A stretch of 64,000 nt of DNA from CAJQQY01 sp964564545 (GTDB lineage Bacteria; Bacteroidota; Bacteroidia; Chitinophagales; Saprospiraceae). The position numbers were made by a program, and so were the translations under genes. Positions 45,897-54,687 of this stretch are shown here, one piece after another. The stretch lies in contig CAZMBP010000124.1 in the NCBI GenBank assembly GCA_964564545.1, positions 62,001 through 126,000 on the forward strand, in the 5' to 3' direction. Every line of letters begins with the position of its first letter. The stretch's first letter is position 1. The notes under the pieces are model-generated. The model was not told where the DNA came from. It did not search any database and saw only the letters and a list, made by a program, of their open reading frames with translations.

Positions 45897-45924
45897 GGGT
45901 AACCTTTCCCTCCTTCATGATATA
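45897..45924 (+). promoter_or_regulatory. Candidate ECF-type promoter of the 964-residue gene
   Basis: GGGTAACC (45897-45904), 14 bases, then GATATA (45919-45924). Both boxes and the spacer length are identical to those before the ECF sigma gene. The element gives a leader of about 40 bases to the ATG at 45970. Confidence 0.6.
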
Positions 45925-45969
45925 TGGAATCAGAACATCCAATTGATAACAAACGTAAAATTCCATATC

Positions 45970-48864
45970 ATGAAAGCAATCAAGTTAATTTCAACAGCAA
46001 TTTGCCTCCTATTTTTACAAACCACATTTGCCACTAAGGTAGATTTAGGCTGGGAGGAAACCCTACGAGTACAACTGAATAAGACTATTGGAAGTGATAA
46101 TTTTTCATTTGAAAAATTAAATGTGACTACCTCTGAAAAGAAGATATCAGGAGTTGGTACTTTTTTCAAAAAGTCAGGAGTAGGATTTACCGTAAGTTAT
46201 GATAGTGATAATTCCATTGGTTTTTTTGAAGCGACTATGCCTTCTAATGCTAAGATGAAAGTTTCTAATAGTGCGTTAACGAAATTATCTGGACAAAAAT
46301 TAGAAAACTTTATTCCTAGTGCCATTAAGAAAACGGTTTATTTAGAAAAATTTAGCTTCTATTTTTCCAAAGAAGAAAAAGCAGGTAGTGATGAGAAAGA
46401 GAAAAAATTAAAGCAATTCAATTTAGTTTTTAATGGTTTAAAAAGTTGGGAAATCTTTTCAACTGCAAATGTAAACTTAGAACAAATTAAGATTGATTTT
46501 CAAATTGATTATCCGAATGATAAAGCAAAACGTAAAACTTATACCACGCTTTCAGGCATGACAAAAATTGCAGGGAAGACACTTGATTTGAGTGCAAAGT
46601 TGACGAGTAAAAAAGAGGAATTACAATTGATCGCTCAAACGGAAAAACTTGAATTCAAAGGAACACTTCAATCTTTAGTTGGAAAAAAGAGCATCAAAGG
46701 ATTTGACATTCCTGATAATTTAATTAACCTAAAATTGAATGAAGCGACGCTAACTGTTGCCCCTTATCAAGATTGGATGACAATTGCTTCTTCTTCAAAC
46801 TTTGGAAACATCGAGGTTTTCTTACAACAGAAAAAAGTAAAAAGAAAAAAAGAGAAATCGTACTTAGTTACCATCACGCCACCTAAGAATTTTAAAGTAT
46901 CAAAAATTCACAAAGGATTAAAAGCTTTAGATGCAATTGATTTGAGTGGTCAGAAAATCGTGATTTCTTCAGAAGAAAAATCGAAAAAAGAAACGTCGAA
47001 AATTCCTAGCATGGCACAAATGGCAACTGCCATCAAGAAAGGTTGTAGCATGGTAGCCAAGTTAGATTTGACAAAACTAAAAGTTGATCATTTGATAGGA
47101 GTAAAAAATCTTATCGTGAGTTCGCCATTGACTAGCAAGTTGGAGCATATCAATTTAGATGCAAATTTGGATACAGATATTGCCTTAGGAAGTTCATCAA
47201 AATTGACAGGAGTTATTTTTAGGTTAAAACCTTCTCCAAAGAATTTTGCTCTTTCTTTATTGGGAACAATGGATACTCAAGTAGATGAAGATTTATTGAA
47301 ATTTAAAGGAGGAATCGAATTGGTTTTGACTGATCAGACCATGAATTTTTTGGCAATGATGAAAGGCGACTGGCATGATCCGCTTGGAGCAAAAGGTTTG
47401 AGAGTGAGTGATGTTGGAATGCAAATGGGTGCAAGTTTTACAACTGCTCCTGCAATTTTACCAAATGTCGCTTTAGCTGGGAAAATCAAAATTGGAAAAT
47501 TTGAAGGAAATGCTGCAGTTGCTTTTGATACTCGAAATCCATCGAAGTGTATGTTGTCAGCAGGATTTAATAAACTTGTGCTTTGGGATTTTGTAAGCAT
47601 GGTGATGGATAAGAAAATCAAAAAGAAGATTCCTAAAGACATGAAAAAAGCTTTGCAGGGAACTTACTTCAAAGGCGTAAGTTTGGAAGTTGCACCAACC
47701 GCAGTTCAGGTTTTGGAAGAAAATTATGACGCAGGTTTTAGAGCAGGAGGGAAGATGAATGTAGCTGGATTCAAAGCGGAAGGAGGATTGGATATTGACT
47801 ATACCAATGGAATTTCTGCTAATGCTGCTTGCGACGGAATTGATGCTAAAATTTTCAAATTGGAAGGAGCAAATGGGAAGCCACGTCCAGGTTTTATCAT
47901 TGATTTGAGAAAGAAAAAAACACCAAAATTTGCTGTAAATGGTGCGGTAAGCCTTTTAGGATTAAAAGCAGTAACTGACATTCATTTGAAGGATGATGGC
48001 TTTGAATTCATGGTTGGTGGGAAAATATTTAAACTTTTCCAAGGAGATATCACCGCTCGTGGGAGTGACGTGCAAAAAGCAGGAGACATGTATTTGAAGG
48101 TGAAATTGAAAAATGACTTTTTTGGTTTTATCCAAAAAGACGTTTCAGGTTTTGTACAAAAAACTACTGATGGAGGAGTTTCAAAATTACGAGAGGCCTA
48201 CAATAATCTTAGTAAAGCGGAGAAAGGAGTTAAAAGTTGGGATAAAAAAATCAAGGCTAAGAGAAATGAAATCAAGAAAAAACAGAGCAAAAAACGAAAG
48301 GCTTACAATGCTGCCAAGAAGGAAGTTTCTAAGTGGGAGAAAAATGTTAATAAGATAAAGAAAGAGATTAAACGTTTGAAAAAAGCAAAGGAAAAAGCAC
48401 CTTTTCACAAGAAAGCTTGGTATAATACTCAAATTGCCACAAAGGAAACTGCAAGGCTATCTGCATTGGGTTCTTTAAAAGTTGCTCAAAAAGTTTTAGA
48501 TGGATTGAAATGGGTGAACAAAAGTCCTGATGCTGATCCACAAGTCATTTATCTTAAAAGTCAAAAAGAGGTTGCTTTAAAAGCTGTTCAAGCTGCCAAG
48601 CTTTTTATCAAAACGACTGAAAAAGGATTAGGAATTGGAGGTGGTGCTGCTTCATGGATTTTGAAACATGGACCGAATGCTTTGGTTGATATTAAGAAAG
48701 CAGAATTCGAAGGTCGGTTAGGAACCTTGAGTGGGGGAGCAGTAAAATTGAAATTACAAGTGAAATGGTTAGGTAAAAAACATGACTTAAAAGTAGGTTT
48801 TGATTTTAACGACATGACCAAATCGGTTGCTAATTTGTCCAAGGAAATAATGAAGTTGAAATAA
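45970..48864 (+). CDS. Large exported protein of unknown function with helical hairpin domain
   Basis: A 964-residue protein that I do not recognise. I chose the ATG at 45970, which opens a signal peptide (MKAIKLISTAICLLFLQTTFA); an in-frame ATG 27 bases upstream is less signal-like. Residues about 25-715 are beta-rich, Lys-rich and lack any catalytic motif, with recurring patterns of an amphipathic strand followed by DL, GK or AxxxG. Residues about 720-830 are strongly basic and helical (KSWDKKIKAKRNEIKKKQSKK and following), forming an antiparallel coiled-coil hairpin around KKAWYNTQIATKETARLSAL. The final 60 residues return to beta structure. An ECF-like promoter precedes it, so it may be a sigma target. 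No T9SS sorting domain is seen. Confidence 0.7.
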   Translation: MKAIKLISTAICLLFLQTTFATKVDLGWEETLRVQLNKTIGSDNFSFEKLNVTTSEKKISGVGTFFKKSGVGFTVSYDSDNSIGFFEATMPSNAKMKVSNSALTKLSGQKLENFIPSAIKKTVYLEKFSFYFSKEEKAGSDEKEKKLKQFNLVFNGLKSWEIFSTANVNLEQIKIDFQIDYPNDKAKRKTYTTLSGMTKIAGKTLDLSAKLTSKKEELQLIAQTEKLEFKGTLQSLVGKKSIKGFDIPDNLINLKLNEATLTVAPYQDWMTIASSSNFGNIEVFLQQKKVKRKKEKSYLVTITPPKNFKVSKIHKGLKALDAIDLSGQKIVISSEEKSKKETSKIPSMAQMATAIKKGCSMVAKLDLTKLKVDHLIGVKNLIVSSPLTSKLEHINLDANLDTDIALGSSSKLTGVIFRLKPSPKNFALSLLGTMDTQVDEDLLKFKGGIELVLTDQTMNFLAMMKGDWHDPLGAKGLRVSDVGMQMGASFTTAPAILPNVALAGKIKIGKFEGNAAVAFDTRNPSKCMLSAGFNKLVLWDFVSMVMDKKIKKKIPKDMKKALQGTYFKGVSLEVAPTAVQVLEENYDAGFRAGGKMNVAGFKAEGGLDIDYTNGISANAACDGIDAKIFKLEGANGKPRPGFIIDLRKKKTPKFAVNGAVSLLGLKAVTDIHLKDDGFEFMVGGKIFKLFQGDITARGSDVQKAGDMYLKVKLKNDFFGFIQKDVSGFVQKTTDGGVSKLREAYNNLSKAEKGVKSWDKKIKAKRNEIKKKQSKKRKAYNAAKKEVSKWEKNVNKIKKEIKRLKKAKEKAPFHKKAWYNTQIATKETARLSALGSLKVAQKVLDGLKWVNKSPDADPQVIYLKSQKEVALKAVQAAKLFIKTTEKGLGIGGGAASWILKHGPNALVDIKKAEFEGRLGTLSGGAVKLKLQVKWLGKKHDLKVGFDFNDMTKSVANLSKEIMKLK

Positions 48865-48875
48865 TTTAATAGGTG

Positions 48876-48967
48876 ATTTTTTAAACCATATAAGGCATAT
48901 AAGAACATTTAAGTCCACTATGGGAAATCTTATATGTTTCTTAAATGTCTTATATGGTTTAAAAAAT
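48876..48967. repeat. Perfect 19-bp inverted repeat with shuffled internal modules
   Basis: Arms 48876-48894 (ATTTTTTAAACCATATAAG) and 48949-48967 are exact reverse complements. Inside them, the left side reads ...CATATAAG-AACATTTAAG and the complement of the right side reads ...ACATTTAAG-AAACATATAAG, the same two modules in swapped order. It lies between the 964-residue gene and the CHAT gene. Confidence 0.65.
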
Positions 48968-49008
48968 ATTACTTAATTTTAGAAAAAAGAAACTCCAAAA
49001 TCACTTCA

Positions 49009-52000
49009 ATGAAGAAAATATTTTTCTCCTTAAATATATTGTTATTTTTATTTTCCAATTTCTTGTTTTCTCAAGGTCAAGAACAATTTGCTGATAGTCT
49101 TTACTATATCGCCAAGGATTTTTATTATGATGGAGAATACAAAAAGGCAAAAGCAAATTTTGAAGAAGTACTTAAAATTAGAACTGAACTTTATGGGAAG
49201 AATTCAAAAGTAGTTGATGCTTATTTTCGATTAGGTAAAACAGAAAAACGATTACGGTATCATCAAATGGCACTTACCACATTTGGCAATGGATTAAAAA
49301 TTTTAAAAGAATTAGAAAAGGAAGACAAAGAATATGAGGGTGATTTTTATATGGAACTTGCTGAAGTTTATGACCAGATGTATAACCTCAAACAATCCAA
49401 AATTTACTATGATAAATGTTTAGAAATCTTTAAGGATGTTTATGGTGAAAATAGCGCAGATGTAGGGGCTATTTACATGGATTTAGGATATAGCTTTACA
49501 AAGGGAAAGCAATTCCGATTAGCAAAAGAATACCTAGAAAAAGCACTTGATATTTTTTATAAAAAATCAAAACCAGATAGTGAAGATTTTAATCGAATTT
49601 ATAACAATTTGGGATACTTCTATAAGAAGACTGGAAACTATGAAAAAGCATTAGATTTCGGACTTAAAGCATTGAAAATCAAACTGTTGAATTACGAAAA
49701 GGATCATCCAAGTGTTGCTAAATATCATTTAAACATTGCCGATGCTTACCATGGGAAAGATGAATTTGAAAAAGGATTAAAACACTTTGAAAGAGGTTTC
49801 GAAATTTACAAAAAAGCGTATGGTGAAGATCACCCTCAGACTGCTGGTACAATGGCTGAATTAGCAGATTATTATAATAGTATGGGGCAGTCAATTAAAG
49901 CGGAAAGAACGTATAAAAAATCTATTGAAACTCTAGAGAAGAGATTGAGTTTGACTCATCCATTTGTGGTAGCGACTTATGAAAGTTTAGGTCTATTTTA
50001 TGAGTCGCAAAATGATTATCAAAAAGCGCTTGATTTGTATAGACTCACTTTAGGTAAATATAAAAATCATGTTTTTGTGGTAAATACTTTTGTTGCAATA
50101 GCTTATCAGAATATTTCGATTGCCCACCTAGAAATGAATCAATTGGATTCTGCACTATTTAATATTGGATTGGCTTTGGAAAATATTTCTGATGATTATC
50201 AAAAAGGCGATGATGGTAAAAACCCTTCCCTTTCAACTATTCAATCAGAAATAGACTATTTATATTTATTAGAAACCAAAATTGAAATTCTTGAAAAGAA
50301 ATATTCTAATAACAATATAATTACGGATCTAGAAAATGCTTTAAAAACATTAGACGATGCAGTTGAAGTAATTGAAAAAATGCGACGAAGTTATCAGTCT
50401 GAAACCTCTAAACAAGGATTGAATGAGCGGAGTGCTCCAATATTTAAAGCAGGAGTTAGAGTTGCTTTTAAGCTGTTTGAATTAACAAAGGATACACAGT
50501 ATTTATTAAAGGCGTTAGATTTTTCAGAGAAAAGCAAAGCAAGTATTTTATGGCAAAATATGAATGAAAATTTTGCTTTGGAAAATTCAGGAATCCCGCA
50601 AGGTGAATTAAATATTCTGGAGAATTTGGGTATTCGAATCCAAGATTTAAATAAAAAAATATTTGAAGCTAGGTCATTGGAGAAAGAGCAATTACAAAAT
50701 GAATTATTTGATTTGAAATTAAAATATGAAAATCAGATTTCGAGTTTGGAAAAATTTAATCCTGATTATTTTGAGTTAAAATATGCTTCTCCAAAATTAA
50801 TCTCCAGAGATTTTATTGATGAAAAATCTAACGAGTCCTCAGCTTTGGTTGAATTCTTTTATGATGATAACAATATGTACACGTTTGTAATTTCCGATGG
50901 AAAACTAAATGGTTTTCAACAATCATTTTCGGAAGAGATTGAAAAATCAATAAAGTATTTAAGAAGTTTTAAAATTGGAAATTCTTCAAGTAACGCACTT
51001 GAAGAAAACAAAAAATATATCACTCAACTTAATTTTTTATATCAAAAATTAATCGCTCCAATTGAAAAAGGAATAGCCAATCAAAATCAGTTGATAATTG
51101 TTCCTCATGGTGTTTTAAATTATTTGCCTTTCGAAATGTTAGCCAAAAAATCTGATCAAAATGATTTTAGGCAACTTCCATATTTATTACGAGATTTTAA
51201 TATTCAGTATGTTTGGTCTTTGGCTTTTTTGGAAAAAGATAAATTCCAACAACGTAATTACAAATATGATTATATAGGTTTTGCCCCTTCCTTTGGAAAC
51301 CAAATCTTAGCAGATAATAGCTATTCAAGTAGTTTTGCTTCGAGAGCAAATTTATCAGAATTAAACTTTACGGAATCCGAAATTTCTAATGCTAATGAAT
51401 TCTTTGCAGGAAACATTTTTTCAGGAAGTGAAGCCTCAGAGTTCTTTTTCCAAAAGTTTGCACCAGAGAGTAAAATCATTCATTTAGCGACTCACGCCTT
51501 TGCGAATGACAGGCAACCAATGCAGTCAGGTTTTCTATTTTCTAATCAAAATGATACAATAGAAGATGGTTATTTGAATGCGTATGAAATTTATAATATG
51601 AATCTACCTGCTGAACTGACAGTTATGAGTGCATGTAATACTGGGTTTGGGCAACTTGCTGAGGGTGAGGGAGTTATAAGCTTAGGTCGAGCATTTTCTT
51701 ATGCAGGTTGCCAAAGTGTAGTGATGAGTCTATGGATGGCAAATGATCAATCAACGGCAAAATTAATGGATCATTTTTATAAAGATTTATCGAAAGGAAA
51801 TAGAAAAGATATTGCTCTTAAAAATGCCAAATTACAATATTTGGCTAGTGCGGATCCATTGACGGCTCATCCATATTTTTGGGCAGGAATGGTTGCTGTT
51901 GGAGATATGGATGCGGTTTCTTCGACTAGAGATAATTGGCTATGGTGGGGTGGGGTAGTAGGAGTATTAACTATAGGTTTAATTTTCGTTTTTCTAAAAA

Positions 52001-52035
52001 AAAAATCGAGCCATTTACCTAGGAGTGTAAAATGA
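49009..52035 (+). CDS. Exported TPR-CHAT protease with C-terminal membrane anchor
   Basis: A 1008-residue protein. I chose the ATG at 49009, which opens a signal peptide (MKKIFFSLNILLFLFSNFLFSQ); in-frame codons upstream run through an inverted repeat. Residues about 25-420 are tetratricopeptide repeats of the 42-residue kinesin-light-chain-like type (for example NNLGYFYKKTGNYEKALDFG). A helical linker follows to about 600. The CHAT (caspase-like) domain, about 650-970, has catalytic His829 (HLATHA) and Cys876 (MSACNTGFG), with SLWMANDQSTAKLM after it. A transmembrane span at about 977-997 and a basic tail end the protein. The protease should face the periplasm. Its substrate is unknown. Confidence 0.9.
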   Translation: MKKIFFSLNILLFLFSNFLFSQGQEQFADSLYYIAKDFYYDGEYKKAKANFEEVLKIRTELYGKNSKVVDAYFRLGKTEKRLRYHQMALTTFGNGLKILKELEKEDKEYEGDFYMELAEVYDQMYNLKQSKIYYDKCLEIFKDVYGENSADVGAIYMDLGYSFTKGKQFRLAKEYLEKALDIFYKKSKPDSEDFNRIYNNLGYFYKKTGNYEKALDFGLKALKIKLLNYEKDHPSVAKYHLNIADAYHGKDEFEKGLKHFERGFEIYKKAYGEDHPQTAGTMAELADYYNSMGQSIKAERTYKKSIETLEKRLSLTHPFVVATYESLGLFYESQNDYQKALDLYRLTLGKYKNHVFVVNTFVAIAYQNISIAHLEMNQLDSALFNIGLALENISDDYQKGDDGKNPSLSTIQSEIDYLYLLETKIEILEKKYSNNNIITDLENALKTLDDAVEVIEKMRRSYQSETSKQGLNERSAPIFKAGVRVAFKLFELTKDTQYLLKALDFSEKSKASILWQNMNENFALENSGIPQGELNILENLGIRIQDLNKKIFEARSLEKEQLQNELFDLKLKYENQISSLEKFNPDYFELKYASPKLISRDFIDEKSNESSALVEFFYDDNNMYTFVISDGKLNGFQQSFSEEIEKSIKYLRSFKIGNSSSNALEENKKYITQLNFLYQKLIAPIEKGIANQNQLIIVPHGVLNYLPFEMLAKKSDQNDFRQLPYLLRDFNIQYVWSLAFLEKDKFQQRNYKYDYIGFAPSFGNQILADNSYSSSFASRANLSELNFTESEISNANEFFAGNIFSGSEASEFFFQKFAPESKIIHLATHAFANDRQPMQSGFLFSNQNDTIEDGYLNAYEIYNMNLPAELTVMSACNTGFGQLAEGEGVISLGRAFSYAGCQSVVMSLWMANDQSTAKLMDHFYKDLSKGNRKDIALKNAKLQYLASADPLTAHPYFWAGMVAVGDMDAVSSTRDNWLWWGGVVGVLTIGLIFVFLKKKSSHLPRSVK

Positions 52036-52043
52036 CTCGATTT
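51996..52043 (-). terminator. Terminator of leftward genes inside the CHAT 3' end
   Basis: AAATCGAGCCATTTAC (52003-52018) pairs imperfectly with GTAAAATGACTCGATTT (about 52027-52043). On the minus strand it is followed by ten T residues, the complement of an A-tract encoding the KKK tail of the CHAT protein. It serves the leftward gene ending at 52091 and overlaps the CHAT stop codon. Confidence 0.65.
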
Positions 52044-52090
52044 GTCAGAGTGTATGAAAAATAAAATTGTTAGTATATAATTAGCTATCT

Positions 52091-52354
52091 CTAGCTAATT
52101 TCTATTAATGTCTGTTTTGTCACATTTAGATCTAAACCCATTTCTTCCATGCGAAGCATTAAAGAATGAAGTTTGAGACTATCGGTTTTTTTCAACTCCA
52201 AATGTCCTTGTTCATTCCAAATAACATCACTAGGTTTGAGGCCACTTTTTTTGATTGATTTAAGAATTATTTTCTGAAGTTTTTCTTGATTAAGATTTGC
52301 TTTCTTTTCACAAGCTGATTTTTGTTCGTATGTATCTGAAACTGATATTACCAT
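52091..52354 (-). CDS. Small hypothetical protein
   Basis: An 87-residue charged cytoplasmic protein with no motif I recognise. The sequence is helical, rich in Lys, Leu and Glu (NQEKLQKIILKSIKKSG, then LHSLMLRMEEMGLDLNV). It ends at a small palindrome, AATTAGCT/AGCTAATT (52079-52100), that includes the stop codon, and the terminator at 51996-52043 follows. It is 66 bases downstream of the isocitrate dehydrogenase gene on the same strand, so the two may share a transcript. Confidence 0.6.
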   Translation of the reverse strand: MVISVSDTYEQKSACEKKANLNQEKLQKIILKSIKKSGLKPSDVIWNEQGHLELKKTDSLKLHSLMLRMEEMGLDLNVTKQTLIEIS

Positions 52355-52420
52355 GATATTTAAATTTTTATTCTTTAATTAATTTATTTTCTTGCTAAAT
52401 GATTATTTCTAAGATTAAAT

Positions 52421-53935
52421 TTATTCTCCTTGACCTAAAGAAAACCCTCTCTTCCCATCAAACTCATATAAGTTTTCAGTTTTAATTACATCAAAACCTT
52501 CTTGATAAAGTTTGGTTAATAAGAGCAATATACGATCAGAGGTAATTGGTATGTATACAGGAGGAGAGACAGCTGTATCAGTTTCTACTGCTACAAATCG
52601 GCATCTCCAATGGTCTGTACAATATGTTTGCTTTAAACCTTCAGGGTAAACTTTTACTCCTCGATTAGTAATCATTTTAAGTTTTAAACCACCTGCACTA
52701 TGCTTTGCTAATGAATTACCAATAATCTGCGGGTCAGAACCTTGCCAGTCAAGAAAGACATCGATACCGACTAATGACTTTTCGGTTTGGGGTCTTTGGT
52801 ATTCATTAATTTTGATATTACCATTTCCGGTTGTTAATTGACTTACTCGCAATGATTTTGGTTCAGTTCCCAATCGAGCAATAACTGCTTCAGCGAATTC
52901 ATCTGTTGAAACTTTTTTCCTACTCCAACCTTCTTTGTAAATATCAGCAGTATGAATTCCGTCTTCGATAGTTGTGAGCCATGCATTTTTAACTTTGTCC
53001 GCAATTTTTGGCTGTCCAATATGAGCTAGCATCATTACTGAAGCATTGATTAGGCCAGATGGGTTGGCAATTTTTTGTCCAGTAATATCAGGTGCAGAGC
53101 CGTGGATAGCTTCGAACATAGCCATTTCTTTTCCAATATTAGCTGATCCAGCTAGACCAACAGATCCAGCTATTTCTGCAACGATATCGGAGATAATATC
53201 TCCATATAAGTTAGAAGTCACTACTACATCATAGTTCTCTGGTCGAGCTGCTAATCTTGCAGCACCTATATCAATAATTTGACTTTCACTTTTAATTTCT
53301 GGGTACTCTTTTGCAATCTCTTTGAATACTCGGTGGAATAAACCATCAGTCAATTTCATGATGTTATCCTTAACCATACAGGTTACTTTTTTTCTTCCGT
53401 AGGCACGTGCATACTCAAAAGCATATCGAACAATTTTTTCAGAGCCAGGACGAGTAATAAGTTTCAAGCATTGAACCACATCTTGAGTTTGTTGATGTTC
53501 AATACCTGCATAGAGGTCTTCTTCATTTTCTCTTACAATGACAACATCCATTTTTGGATGTCCTGTAGAAATAAATGGATCTAATGCAGATACAGGTCTT
53601 ATATTGGCAAATAATCCTAAGGATTTTCGTAGAGTTACATTTAAGCTTTTGTATCCTTTTCCTTGAGGAGTGGTAATTGGAGCTTTTAAAATAATCTTAT
53701 TTCTTTTTATTGCATCCCATGCAGCATGGTCAATACCTGCAGAATTTCCATTTAAATATACTTTCTCTCCAAGCTCAATAAATTCTGGTTCAATCGTGGC
53801 ACCTGCCGCTTCAAGAATACGAAGTGTAGCCTTCATTATTTCAGGGCCGATACCATCACCGTAAGCTACGGCAATTTTTGTTGCTTGATTGATTTTTTGA
53901 TCAGATGAAGGTTGTAATTTGATTGTGCTACTCAT
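52421..53935 (-). CDS. icd: NADP-dependent isocitrate dehydrogenase, Thermus type
   Basis: A 504-residue TCA-cycle enzyme that oxidises and decarboxylates isocitrate to 2-oxoglutarate. The fold opens with IAVAYGDGIGPEIM (about residues 22-35). The substrate-binding SLNVTLRKSLGLFANIRP segment lies near residues 98-115. RENEEDLYAGIEH, the metal-site aspartates in SNLYGDIISDIVAEIAG, and the cofactor loop EAIHGSAPDITGQKIANPSG follow. The length (about 500 rather than 415) and the extra C-terminal domain of about 150 residues match the Thermus thermophilus enzyme. A LysR-type regulator is encoded divergently about 750 bases upstream. Confidence 0.93.
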   Translation of the reverse strand: MSSTIKLQPSSDQKINQATKIAVAYGDGIGPEIMKATLRILEAAGATIEPEFIELGEKVYLNGNSAGIDHAAWDAIKRNKIILKAPITTPQGKGYKSLNVTLRKSLGLFANIRPVSALDPFISTGHPKMDVVIVRENEEDLYAGIEHQQTQDVVQCLKLITRPGSEKIVRYAFEYARAYGRKKVTCMVKDNIMKLTDGLFHRVFKEIAKEYPEIKSESQIIDIGAARLAARPENYDVVVTSNLYGDIISDIVAEIAGSVGLAGSANIGKEMAMFEAIHGSAPDITGQKIANPSGLINASVMMLAHIGQPKIADKVKNAWLTTIEDGIHTADIYKEGWSRKKVSTDEFAEAVIARLGTEPKSLRVSQLTTGNGNIKINEYQRPQTEKSLVGIDVFLDWQGSDPQIIGNSLAKHSAGGLKLKMITNRGVKVYPEGLKQTYCTDHWRCRFVAVETDTAVSPPVYIPITSDRILLLLTKLYQEGFDVIKTENLYEFDGKRGFSLGQGE

Positions 53936-53979
53936 AATAATTTTTTAAGAAGATTTTTTAATTGATTTAATATATAGGT

Positions 53980-54117
53980 TTATTTTTTTTGATCTTTTGA
54001 AATCACCAAAAGAGATAAGTCACAATTTTCATTCTTTGTCTCTTTGATTTTTTCACTTGTTTTTTTCAACTGGTTTATTTTTTCATTAATGTCATTTTGG
54101 TTTGGATTTTTTTCCAA
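53980..54117 (-). CDS. Possible very small charged protein, start uncertain
   Basis: A frame of 45 codons with a TTG start (complement at 54115-54117) encodes a Lys/Glu/Asn-rich helical peptide beginning LEKNPNQNDINEKINQLKK and ending in KDQKK. The frame stays open a further 16 codons upstream without an ATG. No ribosome binding site is clear. It could be a small gene, the remnant of a larger one, or chance in AT-rich sequence. Confidence 0.2.
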   Translation of the reverse strand: MEKNPNQNDINEKINQLKKTSEKIKETKNENCDLSLLVISKDQKK

Positions 54118-54167
54118 TGATTGAAATGTACATAACGAGTTAAATCTGGGTTATGAGAATTATTCAA

Positions 54168-54443
54168 TTAGAAATCGTCATTTAAATCACCATTTAGTTC
54201 TGCGGATCTAAAAAATAGAATAGATAAAATGATGGCAGAACATATCAATAATTTGTCAAGTAAGAAGCTATTATTAATTAGACTTAAACTAATCCCTACT
54301 AGAACCATTAATACTAAAAGTGGAATTAATCCTTGCTCTGGCTTTGTCTTTTTTCCTTCCCCAGATTTCTCAAATTTATGATATGTTGGAGAGTTCTGAT
54401 TGACTTCTGTCCCTACTTGAAATTTGTGGATATTTTTTACCAT
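54168..54443 (-). CDS. Small membrane protein of unknown function
   Basis: A 91-residue protein starting at the ATG whose complement is 54441-54443; a TTG six codons upstream (54461) is an alternative start. Residues 1-40 are charged and soluble (VKNIHKFQVGTEVN, then GEGKKTKPEQG). Two adjacent hydrophobic segments follow (about 40-58 and 62-78), and the tail is acidic (ELNGDLNDDF). No family was recognised. It lies between icd and the divergent LysR-type gene. Confidence 0.55.
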   Translation of the reverse strand: MVKNIHKFQVGTEVNQNSPTYHKFEKSGEGKKTKPEQGLIPLLVLMVLVGISLSLINNSFLLDKLLICSAIILSILFFRSAELNGDLNDDF

Positions 54444-54687
54444 CTCTTGTTTTTTTGACAAAAGTGAGCTAATTTAACCATAAATAAAAACATATAATTT
54501 TTATGTTATCCATAAATTATTTTTATAGTTAAGTGTTTGGATTTATTGTTAAAGACTAAAGGTTTGTATTATAGTCTCCATGTTTATAAGGGATATAGGA
54601 GATGAGGACGTAAAATTTTAACTATTGATATTAGTAATTATTGGATGATATAAATTAAATTTTACTAAAATAAAAAGTAAGTTTTCT

